DNA of 64,000 bases from Bradyrhizobium sp. 21 (lineage in GTDB: Bacteria > Pseudomonadota > Alphaproteobacteria > Rhizobiales > Xanthobacteraceae): contig NZ_JADPJG010000004.1 in assembly GCF_023073335.1 (NCBI RefSeq), positions 141,473-205,472 of the forward strand. The letters are read 5' to 3'. Made by a program: the position numbers and the translations under genes. Positions 31,731 through 40,429 of this stretch are shown piece by piece. Every line of letters begins with the position of its first letter. Positions within the stretch are counted from its first letter, which is position 1. The notes beneath the pieces were generated by a model that had not been told where the DNA came from, did not search any database, and saw only the letters and a list, made by a program, of their open reading frames with translations.

Positions 31731-32897
31731 ATGGAGCGAAATGAGGCGGACCTGCCGCTGTCGGGCGTGACCGTGGTCTCGCTCGAGCAGGCGATTGCGG
31801 CTCCTCTGGCCAGCCGGCATCTTGCGGATTGGGGCGCGCGCGTCATCAAGATCGAGCGGCCGGGCGATGGCGATTTCTGCCGCGACTACGATCACGTCAT
31901 GAACGGGATGTCGAGCCAGTTCGTCTGGACCAACAGGTCGAAGGAGAGCCTCGCCATCGACATCAAGAGCCCTGATGGCCAGAAGGTGCTCGAAGCCCTG
32001 CTGCCGCAGGCCGACGTCTTCATCCAGAACCTGGCGCCCGGCGCGGCGGAACGACTGGGCCTCGATGCCGCTTCGCTGCTGCGGAAGTTTCCCCGGATCA
32101 TTGCCTGCGACGTTTCGGGCTATGGTGCGGGCGGACCGTACAGCAGCAAGAAGGCTTACGATCTCCTGGTGCAGTGCGAGGCCGGTGTCCTCGCCATCAA
32201 CGGGACCGAGGCGGAGCCCGCCAAGGTCGGACTTTCCGTGGTCGATATCGCCACCGGCATGTACATCCTCAACGGCGTCCTGATGGCGCTGTATCGTCGC
32301 GAGCGGACCGGCATTGGCACCGCCTTCCAGGCCTCGCTGTTCGATTCCATCACGGACTGGATGAGCTATCCCGCCTTCTACACGCAGAGTACCGGCCGGC
32401 CCCTGCCGCGCACCGGGGCAAGGCACGCAACGATAGCGCCATATGGCCCTTTCCGCGTCGGAGACGGCAACACGATCTTCTTCGGCATCCAGAACGACCG
32501 GGAATGGCGATCGCTGTGCGCGATCGTGCTTGACGACGCGGCCTTTGCCGCTCACCCCCGCTTCCGCACCAATCCGCTGCGCATGCAGAACAGGGACGAT
32601 TTGCAGGTCCATATCGAGCAGCGTTTTGCTGCGATGACCAGTGACGAGGTGCTGCGGCTGCTCGACGAGGCCTCGATCGCCAACGCGCATCTGAATTCGG
32701 TCGAGGCTTTCCTGGAGCACGAGCAACTCCGCGCCCGCTCACGGGTGCAAACGGTGGGCTCTCCGTGCGGTCCGGTGATGAGCTTCCTGCCGGCCCTCAC
32801 CATTCCAGGGCTGTCGCCCCGGATGGATCCGGTGCCTGACGTCGGGCAGCACAACCAATCCATCCTCAGCGAACTCGGTCTCGCAAAGGAGACATGA
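31731..32897 (+). CDS. Class III (CaiB/BaiF) CoA-transferase
   Basis: The 388-residue protein carries LPLSGVTVVSLEQAIAAPLASRHLADWGARVIKIERPGDGD at its N-terminus, the standard family opening, and the catalytic Asp144 in KKAYDLLVQCEAG, which forms the acyl-aspartyl anhydride and CoA thioester. RTGIGTAFQASLFDSITDW follows. These enzymes move CoA between acids (formyl-, succinyl-, mesaconyl-, citramalyl-CoA). The next gene, a CitE-like lyase, overlaps by 4 bp, so the likely job is to activate a hydroxy-acid for C-C cleavage. ATG 31731 is chosen over 31647, which adds a low-complexity leader. Confidence 0.87.
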   Translation: MERNEADLPLSGVTVVSLEQAIAAPLASRHLADWGARVIKIERPGDGDFCRDYDHVMNGMSSQFVWTNRSKESLAIDIKSPDGQKVLEALLPQADVFIQNLAPGAAERLGLDAASLLRKFPRIIACDVSGYGAGGPYSSKKAYDLLVQCEAGVLAINGTEAEPAKVGLSVVDIATGMYILNGVLMALYRRERTGIGTAFQASLFDSITDWMSYPAFYTQSTGRPLPRTGARHATIAPYGPFRVGDGNTIFFGIQNDREWRSLCAIVLDDAAFAAHPRFRTNPLRMQNRDDLQVHIEQRFAAMTSDEVLRLLDEASIANAHLNSVEAFLEHEQLRARSRVQTVGSPCGPVMSFLPALTIPGLSPRMDPVPDVGQHNQSILSELGLAKET

Positions 32898-33823
32898 CGA
32901 TGGCCCCTCAGCGGCCGACGCGGGTCTACCTGGCCGTTCCCGCGCATCGCACCCGTCTCGTCGCCAAGGCCGCTGCCTCGGCCGCGGATGCGGTGTTCAT
33001 GGACCTCGAGGACGCGGTGCCGCCGTCCGAGAAGGGTGCGGCGCTGGAGGAAGCTGCGCGGGCGCTGTCCTCGCTGGATTGGGGCAGCAAGGTCATCGCG
33101 GTCAGGATCAACGCCGTCGACAGCCCCTTCATCGCGCATGAAATCCGCAAGCTCGCTGCGCTGCCCAGACTGGATTCTGTAATCGTGCCGAAGGCGGAGC
33201 GTACGAGCGACATCGCCGCCATCGCCGATCAGCTGCGCGCAGCAGCGCCGGATCGCGCCTCGCCTGTGGCGCTCGAGCTGCTGATCGAGACCGCGCTGGG
33301 TCTCGTCAATGTCGACGCGCTCGCGGCCTCGCATCAAAGCGTCGCCGCGCTTCATCTCGGCGTCGGCGATTTCGCCGCCTCGATCGGCGCCCGCTCCTCG
33401 GAAATCGGCGCGTCCCCGGAAGGCTACCGCCACGTCGGCTCCGCCCAGAGCGGCTATGCCTCCGCCCCGCTCGATCTGTTCGCCTATCCAATGATGCGCC
33501 TGCTGGTCGCCGCGCGCGCGTTCGGCCTGCGCGCCATCGACGGTCCGTGCGGCGCGTTCCGGGATGCCAGACTGACTGAGAGCAGCGCGCTCAAGGCCGC
33601 GGCGATGGGTTTTGACGGCAAACAGGTGATCCATCCCGACCAGATCGAACCGACGCTGCGGGCGTTCGTCCCGTCCGACACTGAGCTCGCGCACGCGCGG
33701 CGGGTTGTCGAGGCCATGGAGCAGGCCGAGGCCCAGGGCCAGGGCGCGGTGACCCTCGACGGCAAGATGATCGACTATGCCAATGTGCGGATGGCGCGCC
33801 GGATCATCGAGATGGGGTCGTAG
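32894..33823 (+). CDS. CitE-like HpcH/HpaI aldolase family (acyl-CoA lyase)
   Basis: The 309-residue TIM barrel has RVYLAVPAHRTRLVAKAAASAADAVFMDLEDAVPPSEK, with Glu and Asp for Mg2+ in LEDAV, then VIVPKAERTSD, IETALGLVN with metal-binding Glu, LGVGDFAAS and GKQVIHPDQIE. This set is that of malyl-/citramalyl-CoA lyases (CitE-like), which cleave a beta-hydroxyacyl-CoA to acetyl-CoA plus an oxo acid. The ATG overlaps the CoA-transferase stop (ATGA), indicating translational coupling. Confidence 0.87.
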   Translation: MTMAPQRPTRVYLAVPAHRTRLVAKAAASAADAVFMDLEDAVPPSEKGAALEEAARALSSLDWGSKVIAVRINAVDSPFIAHEIRKLAALPRLDSVIVPKAERTSDIAAIADQLRAAAPDRASPVALELLIETALGLVNVDALAASHQSVAALHLGVGDFAASIGARSSEIGASPEGYRHVGSAQSGYASAPLDLFAYPMMRLLVAARAFGLRAIDGPCGAFRDARLTESSALKAAAMGFDGKQVIHPDQIEPTLRAFVPSDTELAHARRVVEAMEQAEAQGQGAVTLDGKMIDYANVRMARRIIEMGS

Positions 33824-33829
33824 CCGCGC

Positions 33830-34774
33830 ATGGCCACAATGTTGATCGTCGCGCCGGTGTTTGCGCTGATCGCGGCCGGCTATGCCGCGGTGCTGTTTCG
33901 CTTCGTCACCGAGAGCGCACACAAGGGCATCTCCGAATTCGCCTTCAGCATCGCGATCCCCGCTTTGCTGTTCCGCACCATCGTCGTGTCGGAATTCCCC
34001 GACGTCAGCCCCTACAGGATGTGGGGCGCCTATTACGGCGCGCTGGCCATGATCTGGATCGCGGCGCTGGTGCTGTCGGCGTGCTTGCGCGAACGGCGCG
34101 AGGACCGCGAGGACGGCGTCGTGTTCGCGATCGGCTCGGTCTACGGCAACATCGTTATGCTCGGCATTCCGCTGACGCTCTCGGCGCTGGGCAACGAGGC
34201 CGCCGGACCGATGGCGCTGATCCTGTCGGTGAACACGCCGCTGCTCTGGCTCTGCGGCATCCTGCAAATGGAATGGGTTAGCCGCAAGCAGACCGGCTCG
34301 GCCCTGTCGGTGATCCGGCCCGTGCTCACAGATCTCGCGCGCAATCCGCTGATGCTGGGAATCGGCTTCGGCGTCGTCTGGCGTTTTACGGGGCTCGGCC
34401 TCAATCCCGTCGTCGACAGGACGATCGAGCTGCTGGCGCAGGCGGGATCGCCGGCGGCGCTGATCGCGCTCGGCATCAATCTGTTCCGGTTCGAGGTCAA
34501 GGGCGAGAAGCTCGGCATCGCCGTCATGTCCGCGCTCAAGCTGCTGGCGATGCCGGCCGCGGCCTACGTGCTGGCAAAGCTGTTGGACCTGCCGCCGGTC
34601 GCGGCCGGCGTGGTCGTGCTGTTCGCGGCGATGCCGACCGGCGCCAACGCCTATATTTTCGCGGTTCAGTACCAGCGGTTGGTGAACCCGGTGTCGGGCG
34701 CGGTGGCGCTGGGGACGCTGCTGGCGGCGGTGACGTTGCCGGTGGTGGTGATGATCGTGGCGGGGGTGAGGTAG
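33830..34774 (+). CDS. AEC-family (auxin efflux carrier/malonate-type) transporter
   Basis: The 314-residue protein has about ten hydrophobic helices with the AEC two-repeat design: MLIVAPVFALIAAGYAAVLFRF at the start, GSVYGNIVMLGIPLTLSALG in the middle, and LFAAMPTGANAYIFAVQY in the second half. Some bacterial AEC proteins import malonate or other dicarboxylates. It starts 7 bp after the lyase gene, so it probably supplies the substrate for the CoA-transferase/lyase pair. Confidence 0.85.
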   Translation: MATMLIVAPVFALIAAGYAAVLFRFVTESAHKGISEFAFSIAIPALLFRTIVVSEFPDVSPYRMWGAYYGALAMIWIAALVLSACLRERREDREDGVVFAIGSVYGNIVMLGIPLTLSALGNEAAGPMALILSVNTPLLWLCGILQMEWVSRKQTGSALSVIRPVLTDLARNPLMLGIGFGVVWRFTGLGLNPVVDRTIELLAQAGSPAALIALGINLFRFEVKGEKLGIAVMSALKLLAMPAAAYVLAKLLDLPPVAAGVVVLFAAMPTGANAYIFAVQYQRLVNPVSGAVALGTLLAAVTLPVVVMIVAGVR

Positions 34775-34904
34775 TCTGGCAGCGGCGGTGCCGCGTAATC
34801 AGGCAATCCGAGCGGCTATGTTCCTATCGTCGGTGCCGAGGGTGTGATAGGTCCTGCAACTCGCCCAGTTCGGCGACGAACGCGCGTCCAGGTAAGGGTA
34901 GATC

Positions 34905-35858
34905 ATGCAGCAGTTGACGGACGAAGGTCGGCGGATCGTCGATGATGTGGCGCGTCGGCACGGATTTTCGAGTGACGCCGTGCTGTGCATGCTGCTGGCG
35001 GTTTCGGCCGGATACGGCAACCAGGCCCAGTTCAATCATCCGGAATTCGGCGGCATGGGCCAATGGTCGATGGGCGGGATGATCATGATCGGCGACATGT
35101 TCAACAACTACCTGAAGGGCCGCGTCGATTCACTGTGCCAGGAATTGTCGAGCCTGATCCAGGGACAACCGCTGTTCCAGATGCCCGCCCAGAGCCAGAG
35201 CCAATCCCAAGGCGGTGGCGGCGGCTGGCAGGGCCAGGCCGGAGGCAGCCACCAGCAGCAGAGCAACGGCTACGGCAACACCGGCTACGGCGGCAGCGGC
35301 TCGAGCCTTTTCGTGCCCGCAGCGTCGAGCAATTGGTGGCCCGCTGATCTCGGCATGGCTGGTTCGACGGGCGGTCAAAACAATCTGCGCTATGCCTACT
35401 TTCCCGCGGCGCGGCGGCTGGCCGTCGACATCAATGGTCAGGTGTCGGTCTACGATACGGGCCAGCACCAGATCGGCGGTTTTTCGCAACAGCAAAGCGG
35501 CGATCAGTCGATCACCTTCACCAGTCAGTTCGGGCTGGTGCGCGTGGCCGACCTGCCGCGGGTCAGCCCTGTGAATACGGGTGCCGCCCCGCAGCAGGCC
35601 GCCCCGCAGCAGACCTATGCCAGCCAACCCGATCCTTTGATGCAGGCAGCGCCTTGGGTACAGCCCGCTCCGAGCGCGCCGACGCCAGCGCCGCCCCCGC
35701 CCATGGCGAGCTCGCCGCCGAACCAGTTCGGCGCGCCGCAGGCTCAGCACGACGAGATCGTTTTGCTGATCGAAAAGCTCGCGGACCTGCACAAGAAGTG
35801 CATCCTGACGGATAGCGAATACGAGTCGAAGAAGGCCGAATTGCTCAGCCGGCTCTAA
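34905..35858 (+). CDS. Gln-rich protein with C-terminal SHOCT domain
   Basis: The 317-residue protein has a folded N-terminal part (QQLTDEGRRIVDDVARRHGFSSDAVLCMLLAVSAG), a flexible middle rich in Gln, Gly, Ser and Pro (about residues 90-140 and 220-275), an inner beta-like block (NNLRYAYFPAARRLAVDINGQVSVYD), and a SHOCT helix pair at the end (IVLLIEKLADLHKKCILTDSEYESKKAELLSRL). SHOCT segments are oligomerisation or targeting modules at protein termini. Function is unknown. Confidence 0.7.
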   Translation: MQQLTDEGRRIVDDVARRHGFSSDAVLCMLLAVSAGYGNQAQFNHPEFGGMGQWSMGGMIMIGDMFNNYLKGRVDSLCQELSSLIQGQPLFQMPAQSQSQSQGGGGGWQGQAGGSHQQQSNGYGNTGYGGSGSSLFVPAASSNWWPADLGMAGSTGGQNNLRYAYFPAARRLAVDINGQVSVYDTGQHQIGGFSQQQSGDQSITFTSQFGLVRVADLPRVSPVNTGAAPQQAAPQQTYASQPDPLMQAAPWVQPAPSAPTPAPPPPMASSPPNQFGAPQAQHDEIVLLIEKLADLHKKCILTDSEYESKKAELLSRL

Positions 35859-35935
35859 GGTCGTTTGCGCCGAACGTAGAGTCTCGTGCACCGTCGTAAT
35901 CCGGGACACGGACCAGGGCGATGACCTCCGGGTTA

Positions 35936-36634
35936 TCAGCCCGATGATTGCCGAAAGGGCTGTTCAACACGTTGGCCCTCGCGCCAGGCCATCTCCCAGA
36001 AGTCGGCCTCGAGTCGGGTGGCTTCCTTGAAGATCGCAATCAGCTCTGCCTCGCGGGCCGGCGTGGCGTAGAGATCGGCGAGATGCTCCATGTGGGCCCG
36101 CGCCTTGGCAGCGACCTCCTGGTACGGCGCGCCGGCGTACTCGGCGATCCAGACGCGGTAGGCGTTCGTCGCAGCGTCCGCGAGGGGGAGCGAGGCGAGC
36201 CGCGTCGCGATCTCCGCGTACCCGATCACGCAGGGGGCAAGCGCCACCTTGAGGGCCAGCAAATCGCCGCGCATTCCCGCGTCGAGCACGTAGCGCGTAT
36301 AGGCCAGCATCTCGGCCGCCGGAGGGGCCTGTTCAAGGTCGGTCGGGGACAGACCCCAATCGGCACAGAGCTTCACATGCAGATTCATCTCGACATCGAG
36401 GATGGCCGAAAGGCCGGCCGCGGCTTCACGCATGTCGGCAAGCCTGGGCGACTTGTAGACCGCGAGCGCGTAGGCGCGCGCAAACTCGATGAGGAACAAA
36501 TAGTCCTGAACGAGGTAGTGACGAAACGCCGCTTCGGGGAGCGAGCCGTCTGCCAATCCGTTCGTGAAGGGATGCTCGGTATAGGCCCGCCACTCAGCGG
36601 ACGCTTCTGTCTTTAGACGCTCGAAGAAACTCAC
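35936..36634 (-). CDS. tenA: TenA-family thiaminase II
   Basis: The 232-residue all-helical protein has HPFTNGLADGSLPEAAFRHYLVQDYLFL near the N-terminus, Cys135 in APCVIGYAEI (the catalytic Cys of TenA) and a C-terminal EADFWEMAW with the Glu of the active site. TenA hydrolyses amino-HMP from degraded thiamine so that the pyrimidine can be salvaged. No TPP riboswitch was seen upstream and no other thiamine gene is close. Confidence 0.9.
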   Translation of the reverse strand: MSFFERLKTEASAEWRAYTEHPFTNGLADGSLPEAAFRHYLVQDYLFLIEFARAYALAVYKSPRLADMREAAAGLSAILDVEMNLHVKLCADWGLSPTDLEQAPPAAEMLAYTRYVLDAGMRGDLLALKVALAPCVIGYAEIATRLASLPLADAATNAYRVWIAEYAGAPYQEVAAKARAHMEHLADLYATPAREAELIAIFKEATRLEADFWEMAWREGQRVEQPFRQSSG

Positions 36635-36799
36635 GATCTTTTTCGCCTGGCTTGCTTTTCCATGACCGTCTTTGGCTCGCTACCGATAGCGCATTGCGGA
36701 CCGGGGAGCTACGATGACCGCGGACAAAATTGGCTTTGAGCAGCGTTGCGGATGGGACATTCCCCGCGTCGGGAGTTTTGTGCACTGCCCCCGTAATCT

Positions 36800-36940
36800 G
36801 AGGACGACGATTTGCGCGAGGTGCCGCTGTTCGAAAAGCAAGACCCGCATCAAGAATATGCTGGCGCGCCGCCCGGAAGGATCTTCGTGGCGCCGTTCGA
36901 GAAGGGCGAGATCGCTCCCGCGGCGGACGCGCTGAGCTGA
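36800..36940 (+). pseudogene. Possible gene remnant (C-terminal fragment)
   Basis: An open stretch after a TAA at 36794 reads LREVPLFEKQDPHQEY, then APPGRIFVAPFEKGEIAP, ending ALS at TGA 36938-36940. Composition and the charged/Gly-Pro pattern look like the tail of a genuine protein, but no start codon with a ribosome site is present upstream. The rest of the gene is not recognisable. The surrounding interval 36635-37002 holds no other gene. Confidence 0.3.
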
Positions 36941-37002
36941 CACCGCTGGTGCTCGCCTCAGGCGTGCACTACAATGCTCTCTCAACAAACAGGAGGGAGC
37001 CG

Positions 37003-37254
37003 ATGCCCAAGAATGATTATAACGATCCGGAACTGACATTTCCGAGACTGCAAGTGCAGATGTACACGGTCGACGGCACAACACAGCTGGTCGATATCTG
37101 GCTTTGGAAGAAGCCGGGGACCGAGCGCCTTCAGATCGCGAAAGGGCAGCGCGGTGGGACGGTCGAAGAAGCCCATCAACTGATCGAAGAGTTTAAGATC
37201 AAATACGCCGCTGAGTGCGATCCCGACGATATCGACGCTAGTCTGTCGACTTAG
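37003..37254 (+). CDS. Small hypothetical protein (83 aa)
   Basis: ATG at 37003 is preceded by GGAGGGAG, an excellent ribosome site. The protein reads MPKNDYNDPELTFPRLQVQ and has a beta-rich middle (VQMYTVDGTTQLVDIWLWKK) and an acidic helix (VEEAHQLIEEFKIKYAAECDPDDID). No family is recognised. It and the next gene (25 bp downstream) form a pair at the border of the AT-richer patch. Confidence 0.6.
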   Translation: MPKNDYNDPELTFPRLQVQMYTVDGTTQLVDIWLWKKPGTERLQIAKGQRGGTVEEAHQLIEEFKIKYAAECDPDDIDASLST

Positions 37255-37279
37255 ACGTGGCGGACTGAAGGAGAGTTCG

Positions 37280-37702
37280 ATGTCTATCAAGCATGCCGCA
37301 CTTGAGACCGTTTACAGCGTCCTCGAAAGTCCAATGGCCGAAGATCATCGCCAGATCAGGTCGGGGAGCTTCATGGCGAATGCGGCCAATAGGGACGTCG
37401 CTCAAAAGATCGTTGCCGCGCTTCTGAAATCCGACGTTCTGCGCGACGAGACGGGTGAATTTCCGAGCGCGCTCCGATCGACCCCGCTAAAAGCAAAAAC
37501 AATTGATCTCAACGGCCCCGGACCGGCTGAAGTCCCTGAAGTCGCCTACCGGCGCGGATATCAGCAAGGGGCGCTCGACGCCGTGGCGGCAGTGCAAGTC
37601 CATCCCATCACGAAGGTGCTTGATTGGGTCAATGTAGCCCTTGCGAAATGGCGCTTTCACGACGTCACTCACGATCGGGGCCATCGACCTCCACGCCTCT
37701 GA
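37280..37702 (+). CDS. Hypothetical protein (140 aa)
   Basis: The frame starts MSIKHAALETVYSVLE, with GGAG 8 bp upstream. The body is mixed helix, containing ANAANRDVAQKIVAALLKSDVL and a PEVAYRRGYQQGALDAVAAVQ helix. There is no known motif. It is convergent with the nuclease-like gene and probably in an operon with the 83-residue gene before it. Confidence 0.5.
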   Translation: MSIKHAALETVYSVLESPMAEDHRQIRSGSFMANAANRDVAQKIVAALLKSDVLRDETGEFPSALRSTPLKAKTIDLNGPGPAEVPEVAYRRGYQQGALDAVAAVQVHPITKVLDWVNVALAKWRFHDVTHDRGHRPPRL

Positions 37703-37880
37703 TGCTCGGGCCGCGGATAGCACCGAAATTCTTTTTCGGATTATTCGCTAGGGCGTTATGGTGACGGTCCAGTACTGCCACCGTAACTCGGCGCTCTTCG
37801 AAACGCGTCGGGTCAAGGATGCAGTTCAGCATGTCGAAGAAATTTCGTGCACTGTCACCGCAGGCGGGCTCCGCAACCAA

Positions 37881-39299
37881 TCAGGCTTCCGCCTCTTCCT
37901 CATACTCTCCGATTACCGTGTCGTTGAGGTGCGCCAAGTGCTCAATGTTGCGGATCGCGCTCACGCTTTCATAGGAGATGAAGGTGCAGCTTTTCGAAAG
38001 CGGTCGCCTGTCCAATAGCGAAAACACTGGCCTCAACATTTCGCGAAATACCTTGTCTCTCCGCTCATCGGGCGCAACTATATGGAGACGAATATCCATA
38101 TTCGGTTGGAGCGCCAACAAATCCGCCATTCGAAGAAGGCCGGAATAAATCGCAGTCGTATGCTCGACCTCGAATGCGCGAACGATCGACCTTCCTCTCA
38201 GCCAGATCACATCGATTTGCTCAATTGTATCAAGGGTTGTCTTCTCGTAATTTAACGGGAGAACTTCTAGAAGGCCAACTTGATCGACCTTGGATACCAA
38301 ATCGCACACACGCCCCTTATCATTTCGGGGCAGCCACACCTTGAACCCCATACGCACGCCAATTTCGGCAAGCTTTGCTTGAACGTGGAAGGAAGGTCGC
38401 AATTCATTCGGATCAGCCTTGGATACGTCGACCTCGTCCTCTTCGTCATCATCGCTTGGAACCACCACGGTAACTTCACCGTCCACCGTCTTTATCTTTT
38501 GATCCTCCGACCATCTGGGCTTCAGCACAGGGTCATAAAAATCAATCGTTTCGCCTGGACGTTGCTGCTGAAGATCATCTCTCAGTTTCTTGAGAGCCTT
38601 ATCCAGATCAGTATCGGACCACGACTTAATTATCTTCGATGTTGCTACACCGAAAGCATCCAATATTTTTCGGCGGTCACGATTGGACGAGATGCGTTCG
38701 ACTACATCAGGAAAAGCAAAGAATCGTAGCATGTGTCGAAACTGACGATTCCCTTTGCGAGGGACGCGGCCCATCCAAACCACAAAGGTGTCGTAGTTTC
38801 CAAAGATCTCACGTCGCTCTTCGACACTCCGGCGCTTCAGATCGTCCGTTAGGCAGATCAAAAACTCGAGTTCATCCGGCCGATAATTGTTGAATCCTGG
38901 TCCACCTGACCCAATCCCGGTGAGTACAAGATCGCTCAACAATGGTTGAGGATCTGGCAACCCCTCCCCTGTGAGAGCCCACACTGCTCGAACTTGCTGC
39001 CGTTTGGTTGCGGCTTTCATATTGGACGGAAATAGTAATAGCGCCCATAGCATTTCTGACATCAGTCGCTGCGCGTCGGCTGACGAAGCAGCCATCTGTC
39101 CTTTAAGCTTAGCTGAGAATCCTTCATTCCCGAAGTCCGGATTTCCTATGAAAGCTTTTGAAACCTCATCGACATTAGCCGAGGTCCATAGCTCCGAAGA
39201 AAGAAAGAGCGAACCATCCTCGATCAAGCACCGCTTAATCCAAGTGCTGGCTGCAAGTAGGACGGGGCCTATGTCTCGGTTATGAATCTCTCGCGCCAT
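37881..39299 (-). CDS. Putative PD-(D/E)XK nuclease with McrB-like N-terminal segment
   Basis: The 472-residue protein starts MAREIHNRD; the start is fixed by GGAGGTG 5 bp before ATG 39299. Residues 187-216 (FRHMLRFFAFPDVVERISSNRDRRKILDAF) match the segment that precedes the motor domain in McrB-type restriction proteins, but no AAA domain follows. An acidic linker (282-294) leads to a C-terminal domain with IDVIWL (Asp363) and FEVEHTTAIYSGLL (Glu377, Glu379), a plausible PD-(D/E)XK core. DNA cleavage is inferred. Codon use is AT-richer than that of the flanks, suggesting recent transfer. It probably belongs with the gene 115 bp upstream on the same strand. Confidence 0.55.
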   Translation of the reverse strand: MAREIHNRDIGPVLLAASTWIKRCLIEDGSLFLSSELWTSANVDEVSKAFIGNPDFGNEGFSAKLKGQMAASSADAQRLMSEMLWALLLFPSNMKAATKRQQVRAVWALTGEGLPDPQPLLSDLVLTGIGSGGPGFNNYRPDELEFLICLTDDLKRRSVEERREIFGNYDTFVVWMGRVPRKGNRQFRHMLRFFAFPDVVERISSNRDRRKILDAFGVATSKIIKSWSDTDLDKALKKLRDDLQQQRPGETIDFYDPVLKPRWSEDQKIKTVDGEVTVVVPSDDDEEDEVDVSKADPNELRPSFHVQAKLAEIGVRMGFKVWLPRNDKGRVCDLVSKVDQVGLLEVLPLNYEKTTLDTIEQIDVIWLRGRSIVRAFEVEHTTAIYSGLLRMADLLALQPNMDIRLHIVAPDERRDKVFREMLRPVFSLLDRRPLSKSCTFISYESVSAIRNIEHLAHLNDTVIGEYEEEAEA

Positions 39300-39414
39300 A
39301 TCACCTCCAACAACGTATCCTGCTAACGCTAGCAACTGAAGCACGCTCGAAAGATCGAAGGCGAGTTTCTGGCACTGTCATCGTAATTGCCAAGGACAGA
39401 ATGAACAGCCTCTG

Positions 39415-40272
39415 CTAGGTCATCGACGCTGACGAGATATATAGCTTGTGCAATTCACCGTTTTTGAGCGTGGGCTTTGCGGTCACGTGGAGCGTTTGCC
39501 CTTCGTTGAGGGCACGTGTGTAGATGTTGTTCGGCTGATCGAGTGCCGCGTCTGAGATTTTACCTAAGACGACCTTATCGCGGCCGCGCAGCTTCACACG
39601 ACACGCGCCGTTGTTCTTGAACACCCCTACAAGCTCGACGTCGTACTCGACATCGTCGCCCAACTCCAAACCTTCGTGCGAGCGCAGGACCTCCGCAACC
39701 GGCTCATCTACCACCAGCGGATCATCTTTCCCTATGGCCATGGTTCGCACCGTTCTGCCGATAGGATCCGGCAGTTCTCGCAGCGGGCGGCGGTTTTCGC
39801 GGACGAGTTCGGTAACAAGACCTTGGAGCCACGCCTTATCGCCCATGTGCCCTTCGTGCATTGAGTGGGCTAAGGAGCTGAGTTGCGCTGATTGCTTTTC
39901 AATAACTTCGAGCGCCTTGTTTACTTCCGATGGCTTCTTGATGACCGAATTTATCATCGCCTTCGTCATCTCCAGGACGAACACGCTTCCTAACTTCAAA
40001 ATGAAAGGGCTGAACATTGGCATGCCCGACATCAGGACAGCCACAAGCTCCTGCAAAAGTCCGTTTTCGCGGCTTGGACCGACACAGTAGCGGACTTGAT
40101 ATTTACGAGGGTCGTGCGTCACATGCTCGAAGAGCAGTTCATGGCAGACGCTATTGGCGATCTTGCTCGCCCCGATAATCGACCGACCAAACTGATGGGC
40201 ATCGACTAAATGCTGATCGGCGACGAGACCTCGATACGCAATCGGGAAAGGCTCAAACAAAATTGCGGCCAC
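39415..40272 (-). CDS. Unrecognised protein, likely partner of the nuclease-like gene
   Basis: The 285-residue protein uses a GTG start at 40270-40272, preceded by AGGGGGATTC. N-terminal part: FPIAYRGLVADQHLVDAHQFGRSIIG. A hydrophobic stretch (about 72-100; LLQELVAVLMSGMPMFSPFILKLGSVFVL) may touch the membrane. A helix (118-150) follows, then a beta-rich C-terminal domain (about 205-281; VEYDVELVGVFKNN, GQTLHVTAKP). No family is recognised with confidence. It is in tandem with the nuclease-like gene in the AT-rich patch, adjacent to tRNA-His. Confidence 0.6.
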   Translation of the reverse strand: MAAILFEPFPIAYRGLVADQHLVDAHQFGRSIIGASKIANSVCHELLFEHVTHDPRKYQVRYCVGPSRENGLLQELVAVLMSGMPMFSPFILKLGSVFVLEMTKAMINSVIKKPSEVNKALEVIEKQSAQLSSLAHSMHEGHMGDKAWLQGLVTELVRENRRPLRELPDPIGRTVRTMAIGKDDPLVVDEPVAEVLRSHEGLELGDDVEYDVELVGVFKNNGACRVKLRGRDKVVLGKISDAALDQPNNIYTRALNEGQTLHVTAKPTLKNGELHKLYISSASMT

Positions 40273-40429
40273 GAATCCCCCTGTCGGCGAGAGGGATGTA
40301 GTCTACAACCCCAAATAGGGACTCCGGGACGACTAGAAGACCTTTTCCACCCTTCTTATCGCGAGCCGACACGCGCAAGGTAATCAGAAAGAGCAGATGT
40401 GGAGGCCAACCCGCTGAGCCTTTGAAAGC

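Noticed and set aside
35948..36616. Plus-strand frame opposite tenA
   Set aside because: tenA on the minus strand has the complete active site; this frame has no motif.
36635..36720. TPP riboswitch upstream of tenA
   Set aside because: The conserved CUGAGA core and stem layout are not present.
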